Source of the DNA: Flectonema sp. DT1601
Lineage: Eukaryota > Euglenozoa > Diplonemea > Diplonemida > Diplonemidae
NCBI GenBank assembly: GCA_964019425.1
Contig: OZ025848.1
Location: forward strand, 372,001-436,000
Length of the DNA: 64,000 nt
Direction of reading: 5' to 3'
In this document: positions 55,875-64,000 of the stretch, piece after piece
Layout: each line of letters starts with the position of its first letter
Position numbering within the stretch: position 1 is the stretch's first letter
Position numbers and translations under genes: made by a program
The notes under the pieces: model-generated
Seen by the model: the letters and a program-made list of their open reading frames with translations, nothing else
Databases searched by the model: none
What the model was told of the DNA's origin: nothing

Positions 55875-56282
55875 GTGAGTTGATTCCCCGCCTCCCCCAC
55901 CATTACTTCCAACTCCGTCTGACTATCCCAGCGATAATAAAGTATGCGAAACCTATTTGGGTTGGAATATCCTCCACCGAAAGTATGCGACACAAAAAAG
56001 GAACGTCGCAATTAGTGTGCCTTATGAATGCCCTAGTTCAGTAAGCTACCTATAATCTTTGTGTTTACTCTGTTTGGTACAATTTGTTGTTTGGTATCCA
56101 ATCTTCCTTTCCCCTCCGAAAACATAGAAAAGAGACAATGTCCGCAGATAAGTTAGAAACATTGATTATAATGTAGAGTCTTTTGTGACATTTGCAGAGT
56201 GTTCACCTGTACTAGCCTTAGCTTTTATAAATTAGTTAACTTTTTTATCCAATGCGTTGGTTGTGCCTATTTCTTTTTAGGC
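55875..56282. other. Intergenic DNA
   Basis: No gene seen on either strand. Moderately AT-rich; no long homopolymer. Borders the antisense rRNA fragment. Confidence 0.5.
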
Positions 56283-56640
56283 GCAATTTGTCAAGCCAGT
56301 TATCCCTGTGGTAATTTTTCTATTACCTCTGGCTTCATCCCTTGAACATGAAGCGAGACCAAAAAGGTCATTTGATCGGTTCTGAATCGCGTATCGAGCA
56401 TTATGCTCTACGTGAGATTTCTGTTCTCACTGAGCTTGCCTTAGGACACCTGCATTGATGCGTAACAGATATGCCGCCTCAGCCAAACTCCCCACCTGAC
56501 TGGTGTAGGGGGGTCACGAGCCCGAAGCCCGTTTGTAGTAGGAATCCTATCAGTGATGTTTCCACTCTTAATATTGATAGAGTCATAATTATTCTTTCTC
56601 TCAAACTTATATTCAATCATTGTTTCATGCTCGATTTCAT
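56283..56640 (-). pseudogene. Antisense 28S-type LSU rRNA fragment
   Basis: Read on the minus strand, the sequence follows eukaryotic LSU rRNA domain V: CAGGTGGGGAGTTTGGCTGA, GGCGGCATATCTGTTA, GCAGGTGTCCTAAGGC, AAGCTCAGTGAGAACAGAAA, CTCACGTAGAGCA and ATTACCACAGGGATAACTGG, all in the correct order and spacing. The part between AGAGCA and the final block is short and strongly diverged from common LSU sequences. Similarity stops abruptly after CTGGCTTG at the 3' side, and at the 5' side fades toward an A tract (T on the + strand, 56641-56656). The peptidyl-transferase flank and sarcin-ricin loop are absent, so this is a fragment, not a complete gene; a discrete piece of a fragmented LSU rRNA cannot be excluded. 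Confidence 0.8.
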
Positions 56641-56825
56641 TTTTTTTTTTTTTTTGAATTCTCTTTTCACTTTCGGGACAATTTATTCCCCTCAATACTA
56701 CAAGAAATGATTAACAAGCTCAATAAAAGAGCTGTTTTTTTTTTCAAAATGAAGAAACATAATGTGTTATCGTTATTTATAATTAATTCATAAATACAAG
56801 TTTATAATTTAAAAAAAAAAAAACA

Positions 56826-57658
56826 ATGAATGGTTTACTAACTGAAGAAGAGCTAGTTGAAGACCAGCTTTGTGAAGATATCCAGGATGCTTTGGAGCGT
56901 AATGACACGGCTTTTCATTTCTGTCATAATCATGAATTAAAACACCTTCCTGATGATATAAAAATACTAAAACCGAATTTAACAATTCTACACGTTGATA
57001 ATTGTTATCAGCTGTATTCCATCCCAAATAGCATCGGAAATTTAAGTAACTTGACGTGGTTGAATTTAGCATATAACAGCATTGTGTCCCTACCTCCCGA
57101 TATCGGTAAACTTAGAAATCTTGAAAGGCTTCACGTCAATAACAATAGGATAGAAGAACTTCCTCACGAGGTTTGGAATTTAAAAAGACTTCAGGAACTG
57201 CAAGCAGACACAAACAGAATCAGAGCTCTTCCGAGTGGAGTATTGGAAATGCGTGAGTTACAAAAGTGTTTTATTCACAATAATCCTCTCTTAGAACCGG
57301 ATGATGTTCTTGACGAGACTCTTATGGAGCAGAACGCTCCAAAACCACCACCTGCAGGCGACTGTGATCAATCTCGTACTAGATTCAGAGAGTGTTTTGT
57401 ACACGTATCATTTCATGAAATCTGTGGTGTTACTCAGGTATACAATAACTTTATATAATTGCCTGTTCATTTACCTTGTAACACCTTATTCACCAATAGG
57501 TACCCGTCGTACACTTTCTCGCATCTCGTGAGCTGCTTGAACAGAAGAGAGCAGTCTGTAGCGAAAGACACCGAGAAGAACAAAACTTAAAAGACGAAGC
57601 ACTTGCGAAAATAAAAGTTCTCACCAAACAGCATAAGCAGGTCAAGCAAACTAGATAG
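56826..57658 (+). CDS. Leucine-rich repeat protein, cytosolic type
   Basis: Exons 56826-57437 and 57500-57658 give 256 residues. Residues about 40-150 hold five LRRs of the short SDS22/Shoc2-like type: LKHLPDDIKIL, LYSIPNSIGNLSNLTWLNLA, IVSLPPDIGKLRNLERLHVN, IEELPHEVWNLKRLQELQAD, IRALPSGVLEMRELQKCFIH. A capping segment FHEICGVTQVPVVHFLASRE is formed only after splicing, and a basic coiled-coil tail ends the protein. There is no signal peptide. Such proteins act as intracellular scaffolds, many in flagella; no partner can be named. The intron is 62 nt, donor GTATAC, acceptor CACCAATAG. Confidence 0.8.
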
Positions 57659-58117
57659 TTGTGACCTTTTCTTAATCGACTTCAATGAGCATTGGTGGAT
57701 ATGAGAGGACCGAATTACACTTTATCTCAATATGAGATTATTAGTTCCTCTCCCACCATCGAAAGCTATCGTGACGCAACCAATGGTATATAACTCATTG
57801 TTGCTGTATGTTTTATTCGTATTACGCTGGTTCTTCTGCTCCCCCCTGAGCAGCTGTGATTGGCACCTTTTCTCTCCTCAACTTCGCCTTATTACCATAG
57901 GTCATTAAATCGTTAAGCAATTTAACAAAAAAAAAAAACTTTTTTTTTTTTTTTAAAAAAACAAAAGCAAAACTACGCACATTATCATTCTTTATGACAT
58001 TATCTCTCAAACAGACAAAAAAAAAAAACAATCCATTCAGTTGAATGTGTCATTTATTGTTGATCGTGGGGATGTATTGTAACTCTTTTTGCTTTAATCT
58101 CAGAAGATACTTTTAAT
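57659..58117. other. Intergenic DNA
   Basis: No gene seen. An A12/T14 pair at 57926-57955 can fold. GCTTTAATCTCAG at about 58091-58103 is the probable acceptor for the next gene. Confidence 0.5.
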
Positions 58118-58483
58118 ATGTCACCGATGGGAGAGGAAGCTGCTCGTAAAAAACTTATTGAAATCTTTAAACTGATGGATAGTGATCAAAACACTGAAGT
58201 ATCTGTTGAAGAAGCAAAACACATCTTCAAATCAACATGCGAAATGGGTGTTGCTCTAGCTGACTGCGCCCCGGAATTACAAGAGCCACCTGGTAGGTTA
58301 CTTAAAGAACCCGGGCTGCTATCAATCGCAATTACAGCATTGGCCAGTGAGGGACTAACTCTTGAGAGTGTAACTGAAGAGCACTTGGAGTATTTTCGTA
58401 ATCTAGTTATTGAAAAGCCATTGGAAAAAAAGAATGTAGGAAATGATATTAACTCTATTTATATGAACATGAAAAAAAGTTAA
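58118..58483 (+). CDS. Small EF-hand protein
   Basis: 121 residues. One recognisable EF-hand: LIEIFKLMDSDQNTEVSVEE, whose loop D-S-D-Q-N-T-E-V-S-V-E-E supplies the ligand positions 1, 3, 5, 7 and 12. A second degenerate hand may sit in the remaining helices. Calcium binding is likely; partner unknown. The start is the first ATG after the acceptor (14 nt leader). Confidence 0.6.
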   Translation: MSPMGEEAARKKLIEIFKLMDSDQNTEVSVEEAKHIFKSTCEMGVALADCAPELQEPPGRLLKEPGLLSIAITALASEGLTLESVTEEHLEYFRNLVIEKPLEKKNVGNDINSIYMNMKKS

Positions 58484-58611
58484 AAAACACCTACCCCGCG
58501 GAGGAGATATTTCTGTTGTGTTTTGTTTTTTTCTTTCCTGTAATTACATTGTCAGGGATGGGTTTTTGTTTTATTATTTTTTATTTTTATTTTTCTGATT
58601 ACAGTTGTGAC

Positions 58612-59859
58612 ATGGTGGGCGACGAAGGCCCAGAAGTCAGTAACGGAAGTTTCAACCAAAATGACGAGGTCGCATCTCCTAAGAAGATTTCCACTGCTGT
58701 TGGAGGAAAGACAGTTATGAATAAAGTAAAAATGATGTTTGGAGGAAAACTATCAACAGCACCTCCAAAGGCGACAGACTTAAATGATGATGTTCTAAAC
58801 GGCTTAACAGGACGACCCAGTGGACTGCCTCTTAAAAGCAGAGATGAGGCAATGAGACACGCAAAGGAAATAGCGAATCTTAATACAATTGCTAAAAGAA
58901 AAATGGAAGAAGAGTTGAAAAAACGACACGACTCGGAACAGTTAGAAGCTGACTGGGATGGTATCTTATCAAACTGGAACGGAGCTCACAACTCAGCAAA
59001 AACAAAAAAATTATGGAAACGATCAGTCCCTGAAAATGTCAGACCACACCTATGGAAGGCTGCCATTGGTAACAGCTTGCAAATAACACCTGATTTGTAT
59101 GAAATATGTAAAGAAAGAGGTAGAGTATGTAGGGAAAATATGATTAATTCTCCAACACAAGACCACACTGACCGTGATTTCGTCGCAATCCAATGCATCG
59201 ATATAGACGTCCCCAGGACTTATCCACATATTCAATTCTTTAAAAGCGGTCCTTTATCAGATGCCTTACATAGTATACTTGAAGCTTATACACAGTACAG
59301 ACCTGATATAGGATACGCACAGGGGATGTCGTACATTGTAGCTATAATGTTGTTACACATGGAAACTGACGCGGTGTTCACTGCTGTTGTTAATTTGTTA
59401 CATTCGTCGCATTTAATTAGTTTTTTTAGAGTTATTCCAAACGAACTTGGATACCATATTCGAGTTTTTGATTTGCTGTTATCATCTACACTCCCATCTG
59501 TGTACATTCATTTCAATCAAATTGGTGTATCACCCCAACTTTATATTTTTGATTGGTTCATGACGGTATACAGTAAATCACTGCCTCTTCATATTGCCCG
59601 TCGTGTTTGGGATTTATTTTTACTTTCTCCTTGTTGGTTATACAGAGTAGCTGTGGGTATTATAAAATATTTCAAAAGCACACTAATAAATTCTCCCTTT
59701 GATGAGTGCACATCGTTGCTCACAAATTTACCGAAGGAGGGGATCGATGAGGAAGCATTCATGACTTGTATTCTCTCAGTCAAGGTTGATAAAAAGAAAT
59801 TTGCCGCCCTGGAGAAGAAGGCAGCTGCAATGAATAATACCTGTTACGTAGATGCATAA
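58612..59859 (+). CDS. TBC-domain Rab GTPase-activating protein
   Basis: 415 residues from the ATG at 58612, 7 nt after the acceptor TTTTTCTGATTACAG; the frame is open upstream but without ATG. The TBC domain (about 130-360) has VRPHLWKAAIGN, the arginine-finger motif CIDIDVPRTYP (I-D-x-x-R) and the glutamine-finger motif IGYAQGMSYI (Y-x-Q-G), so it should be catalytically competent. FDWFMTVYSKSLPLHIARRVWDLFL matches the C-terminal part of the fold and is closest by eye to the TBC1D12/14 type. It accelerates GTP hydrolysis by a Rab, probably in endosomal or autophagic traffic (family inference). The N-terminal 100 residues are unassigned. Confidence 0.88.
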   Translation: MVGDEGPEVSNGSFNQNDEVASPKKISTAVGGKTVMNKVKMMFGGKLSTAPPKATDLNDDVLNGLTGRPSGLPLKSRDEAMRHAKEIANLNTIAKRKMEEELKKRHDSEQLEADWDGILSNWNGAHNSAKTKKLWKRSVPENVRPHLWKAAIGNSLQITPDLYEICKERGRVCRENMINSPTQDHTDRDFVAIQCIDIDVPRTYPHIQFFKSGPLSDALHSILEAYTQYRPDIGYAQGMSYIVAIMLLHMETDAVFTAVVNLLHSSHLISFFRVIPNELGYHIRVFDLLLSSTLPSVYIHFNQIGVSPQLYIFDWFMTVYSKSLPLHIARRVWDLFLLSPCWLYRVAVGIIKYFKSTLINSPFDECTSLLTNLPKEGIDEEAFMTCILSVKVDKKKFAALEKKAAAMNNTCYVDA

Positions 59860-60301
59860 ACCCTTTATGTTATATTAAAATCCGTTTTATGTTGTTGGGT
59901 TGAGAAACAGAAATCTTGATCATCAAATAAAACAACTATTACGTAATTTTTATATTTGATCATCATACTGTCAAAAGGAGTTACGCCAGGTAAAGCGAAT
60001 GATTGGAGGCATAGGGGATATCGTTTCCTTCACAAACTTAAATTGGGCGTGAACGCGGGATTCTATTAAGTAAGTAGGCCACTTTCTGGTAAGCAAATGA
60101 ATAATAGCTATGACGTGGGCGCATAGGCTCTTTATATTATTGAAATCCGCAAATAAAACAACTTCCCCTAAATTTAAATATCGGTCGGCATACTGTTTAA
60201 TTAGTATTTGATAAAAAATAATAAAGTTAACTGCGCTTGGAGGAAGGCATCCATAGTCGAAGCGAAAAAGCGGTTGAGTTGACAACATATTTCCTATTTC
60301 C

Positions 60302-60340
<39 letters not shown>

Positions 60341-61166
60341 TTAAATATTACTTCGTCTGTGGTACCACATTAATGAAAGAAGAAGAAGCAGAAAAAAAAT
60401 AAATAAAAATTTTGTTTTTTTTATTATAAAAGTTTTGTATCTGTTAACCAAATACAACATAAAAAAAGAAGTTAAGAAGTTGTCAGCTTTTGGTATGATG
60501 AAATTGTACCTTTTTTAGGGGACCCTTCTTATTCTTCACGAACCTATTCCATTAAATTGCGTGCGAATTGTGTTTTGAGCAACTCTGTTCTGTCTGCGTA
60601 AGTGTTCTGACCTCTTCCTATTGTTACATCGTTTTTTTTTTTTCTTTCTTTCTTTTTTTAAACTGCGTGGTATTTTTGGCAAGTAGTCAGTACGTGAATT
60701 GAAACTATGTTTACCAAACAAAGAAAATGCCTCTGCGCTTTACTTGTCTTTGTCTTGGTAGTGATTACCTATCACTTTAAGACGAGGGGAAGGTAGTAAG
60801 CATTTCTGATGTTTTTACAATCGTAGGGGGTGGTTATTGTTATTCTGGACTATTTCGGAACCGGGATGAAAGCTGAACTCCGTAAAGACTGTTGACGTGA
60901 TTAAATTTACCCTACGGATATAAAAAAAAAAAAAAAAATAAAATAAAAAAAAAAGGGGAGAGAATGAGAAGAAAACTTGATTTCTGTTTCACTGTTTCTA
61001 TTATTTAGTTCTGGTCAATTGTTTACAACAAGCTCAAGAGGGGTGCTGATTGAATTTCGATTTTCTCCCCCTCTTCTTAAACAGGAACAACTACGACGAG
61101 TTACCATATTTACAATGCCTATACTACTAGCGCAATAGCTACTTGCTTTTACAGTACTTCTCTAAC
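59860..61166. other. 1.3-kb intergenic interval with duplicated 3'-UTR-like segment
   Basis: No gene seen. A segment at 59866-59971 is repeated in diverged, shortened form at 60127-60197 (CTTTAT-TTAT-T-AAATCCG, AAATAAAACAACT, CATACTGT), so the TBC gene's 3' region may have been duplicated in tandem. A 33-nt T tract lies near 60307-60339. CTTGCTTTTACAG at about 61142-61154 is the acceptor for JBP1. Confidence 0.55.
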
Positions 61167-63878
61167 ATGTGTCATTGGAAGGAATTGGAAGCATCCAGAG
61201 GTGACAAGGCTCGCGAAGAGCTGCAACGCAGACAGAGCGCAAAGGAAAAGCGACCTCGAGAATTCGGTGATGCAGCCGCTTTTGAAGTTGACAATTACAA
61301 TAAAAGTGATAGTGAAAGTGAACCAGATGACTGTAAGAAGAAAGTACGACAACAGAGGATTCGTACATTTGAAAATGCAACTTCAACTCACCCATACGCA
61401 GATCGACTAGAATATACAACAGTCGTAACTGGTGACTACCAACTTCATGATTCGGATGGTAATTTATTATTCTCATTCTACAAGAATGCCCTTCCTAAAA
61501 AGATTGTTGACATGGCGGCAGCAGTGCTATCGAAAAATCCAAAAGCCGCTGATCTCCGCTCCTTCATCAACGGAGGTGTTCCCCCTCTCAGTGGAATCGC
61601 CGGCTACTATGATTATTCAGGTTCACCCATCGCATTGAAGTGTCGTAAAACTGCTTTTACTTATGATCATTTTCTTGATTGGCAAAATTCTTTTCCTCTA
61701 ATAGAACATTTAAATGAATTATATAAAAAAACTTTTCCAAAAGAATGGAATCTACAAGATCAAGCCATACCTAACCCTGTCAGGATTAGAGGTTCGGTAT
61801 TCTCAACAGTAACAGTAAATCAAAAATTCAGAACAGCAGTTCACACAGATGCTGGTGACTTCGATGCTGGGTATGGAGTACTAGCAGTTCTTGATGGTTC
61901 ATGGGAAGGCTGTATGCTGGGGTTTCCTGAGACAAAGGTGTGTATTATTTGACTTAATCAGTGAGGGTCGTCGAACGCACTTGCGGGTTAGGTTCGCCTA
62001 TCCCATCAGTTGTTGAGTGTCGCTTACAAACCTTATCCTCTGGGAAAAAAAAAAAAAAAAAAAAAACAGGTTTGTATTGACCTACAACCTACCGACGTGT
62101 TGTTCTTCAATACTCATGCGCAACACGGAAACACAGAGTTCGAAAATCCGATCACTGAAGACTGCTCAAGACTAGCTAGCGTCATGTATTACAGAGCCAA
62201 ACTCGGAGAACCAAACTGCTTGGGACATTACAAACGACGCAAAAAGGAAAATGATCAAAACAAGAAGGTTAAAATAGGAACCAACACCAATCTCACAAAT
62301 GAAAATAAAAGAGTAATATTTACACCGAAAAAAATGGATTTAGCGGAGACCTTAATAGGTTGGTCGAATGCTAAAAATGATGAAAAATTATCGGAGATTA
62401 CAAACAAATTAACATCACTGGATACAGTAAAGTGGTTGAATAGTGTTGTGGGATACCATTCTTATATAGATGATGATACTGACATTAGAAATAGTGATAT
62501 GTATCTACCACAGAGAGAATATCATACTCGTGAACCAGGAAAACCATCCAAGAGTAGAGCACATGGAAAGAAGTATTCTGGAGGCTTCTCACTTAATCAA
62601 ATTCAAGACTTAGAAGTCGATATTCAATCAAAATCTAAAGACGTTCTCCACAACAAAGAAATCATGATTCTCGCATTCGGGAACAGTTTAACCAACGAAT
62701 GGCTAACTGCAAGAACAACGTGGTTGGGATACGTAAATAAAGGTTTCTGCTCAATGTCAAAACAGTACAAAGCTACATACGGTACCTCAGCCTCTACATT
62801 CATAGAAACAGCTTCCTATACGTGGAAGAACACGGGAACAATGCAGGCTGCTTTTAATCAACTTTGTGATGTTTCATGTGCGATGTTCGAGGCCAAAAAC
62901 GGAGTAGACGACATGAACGACTCGAAAGCGAGTGATCGATCAGCCTGGTGGTTAGGATTTGGAGTTCATTTAGTCCGCAGTTTGTTTCATGAATTTGACG
63001 TTCCGTTGTCTTTTATCCCTTTGAGAAAACTAAATATAAAATTAAAAGACTATGAGTTTGGAAGCACTCGGTATTCAAAGGATTTTAGTGAAGAATATCT
63101 AACTGCACGAAAAAAACGAGTCGACGCCTTAAAACAAATGCGTACTGAAGGCTCTCATGAATATCAATCAGCGAGAGATGGTGTTTGGATTGCTAATGAT
63201 CGATTTGATTATCAAACAGAAGATAAAAAAACAGATTACGAGGAATTGTCTCTGCCCCCTCCGAGTCAACGATACGAATCAACGGTTCCAGCGAGTACAC
63301 AGAGTTATAGGAATACTTCTGTAAAGTCTTTGAAAACACTTATCTGGAATCAAACTGTAACACCTGAACGAGTAGAAACAACAGCACCTCCATCATCTAT
63401 ATCGTCTTTATTCTTGTATCAAATGGGTGCTAGACTTCGGTACAATGAACAATATTCACGTACTCCCGAGGGTATTGTTGAGACTTGTAAACGTCCTACT
63501 GACGCATCAAATTCTGAAAATTATCATGTGATTGTGATCAACTCAAAATTATCGACATTGTCAATTTCTACAATGGAAGAAGAATTAACAAAATGCTATG
63601 AACTGCTAACAGTAGGTGGTGTGTTACTTATCAAGGATTGTAATCAACGTCCATTTGACCATGCTCGGTTAAAAAAGAACTACCTCAATGAACGAATAGC
63701 CGCAATCAAATCACTCCGTCAGTTTGAATGTCAACTCTGTTCTGATACCTTCACGGAACTTCATAATCCCAGAGACATCCAAACAATAGTTCAGAAAGTC
63801 GGATTTAAATATCAAACTGCTCTCTGTCAGCTACCTGGATCAGTTAGCAATGAATTTGTTTTAGTATTTGGTAAATAA
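61167..63878 (+). CDS. JBP1: JBP1, thymidine hydroxylase and base J-binding protein
   Basis: Exons 61167-61937 and 62070-63878 give 859 residues, close to trypanosomatid JBP1. The ATG at 61167 follows its acceptor by 12 nt. JBP1 oxidises thymine in DNA to hydroxymethyluracil, the first step of base J synthesis, and binds J-DNA. The Fe(II)/2-oxoglutarate centre is complete: H226-x-D228 in FRTAVHTDAGDFDAGYG, H276 in HAQHGNTEF and an Arg at about 291 in EDCSRLASVMYY. The J-DNA-binding part lies at about 460-620 (VHLVRSLFHEFDVPLSFIPL, LRKLNIKLKDYEFGSTRYSK). The last 130 residues (YHVIVINSKLSTLS, CYELLTVGGVLLIKD) look like the second half of a methyltransferase-type Rossmann fold. The 132-nt intron (GTGTGT ... 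AAACAG) lies between the HxD and distal His, so splicing is needed for activity. Base J is a euglenozoan feature, which fixes the lineage. Confidence 0.95.
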
Positions 63879-64000
63879 ATATCGTCTCAGTTACAATTTA
63901 GAGTTTATTTGTAAAAAAAACTTACAGGTTCCTGAAACAGAGATGTATTTCATCTGTGTTGAGCAGATTCAGGCATTGCTTGTACTAATTTTTTTCAACT
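63879..64000. other. Intergenic DNA at the right edge
   Basis: Too short to assign. AAAAAAACTTACAG near 63914-63927 could be a splice acceptor for a following gene, but no start codon with a supported frame is visible. Confidence 0.4.

Noticed and set aside
56441-56695. Minus-strand frame of 84 residues
   Set aside because: It reads through the antisense LSU rRNA fragment and an A tract; the apparent protein is translated rRNA.
58516-58611. Extended start of the TBC protein
   Set aside because: No ATG; Phe-rich translation of a pyrimidine tract that is the trans-splice signal itself.
61143-61166. Extended start of JBP1
   Set aside because: It begins with TTG and contains the acceptor CTTTTACAG; the ATG at 61167 follows the acceptor.

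Overview
The window reads as nuclear DNA of a euglenozoan protist, most likely a kinetoplastid-lineage or related free-living flagellate. The strongest evidence is a full-length JBP1 gene (base J thymidine hydroxylase) at the right end. In addition, every recognisable protein gene lies on the + strand, as in a polycistronic unidirectional cluster. Most start codons follow a pyrimidine-rich stretch and an AG dinucleotide, which looks like a spliced-leader acceptor. The DNA is AT-rich, full of long A and T homopolymers, and carries many short cis-introns. That intron load is far higher than in trypanosomatids, so a bodonid, prokinetoplastid or diplonemid-type organism is more likely. The species cannot be fixed from sequence alone.

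Layout. 1-6.0 kb: an RHS/Crinkler-like P-loop NTPase gene cut by the window edge, then decayed gene fragments, hairpins and dispersed repeats. 6.0-17.3 kb: CCZ1 (three exons), a PH-like/PDZ-like protein, a repeat-rich gap, a membrane-anchored glyoxalase II-type hydrolase, a secreted plant-type LRR protein and a coiled-coil protein. 17.8-24.0 kb: ethanolamine-phosphate cytidylyltransferase, split by a 768-bp intron, and alanyl-tRNA synthetase with a mitochondrial presequence option. 24.9-38.4 kb: one giant surface protein of about 4,380 residues in at least four exons. 38.8-47.0 kb: a FAM20/Four-jointed-like secretory-pathway kinase, an unknown protein, prolyl oligopeptidase (four exons) and a coiled-coil/histidine-phosphatase protein (three exons). 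49.2-59.9 kb: an unknown protein, a GH127 glycosidase with a PAN-like insert, a CDK-like kinase fused to a Pho80/P-type cyclin, an antisense 28S-type rRNA fragment, an LRR protein, a small EF-hand protein and a TBC RabGAP. 61.2-63.9 kb: JBP1.

The genes do not form one pathway. They are a typical euglenozoan mix of housekeeping (AlaRS, ECT, POP), membrane traffic (CCZ1 acts on Rab7; TBC RabGAP), cell surface or secretion (giant protein, LRR, GH127, FAM20-like kinase), cell-cycle-type signalling (CDK-cyclin fusion) and chromatin (JBP1). The most notable observations are the single-chain CDK-cyclin, the 16 reconstructed introns with pyrimidine-poor A/C-rich 3' ends, and two genes (AlaRS, POP) with the same two-AG/two-ATG arrangement expected for dual targeting by alternative trans-splicing.
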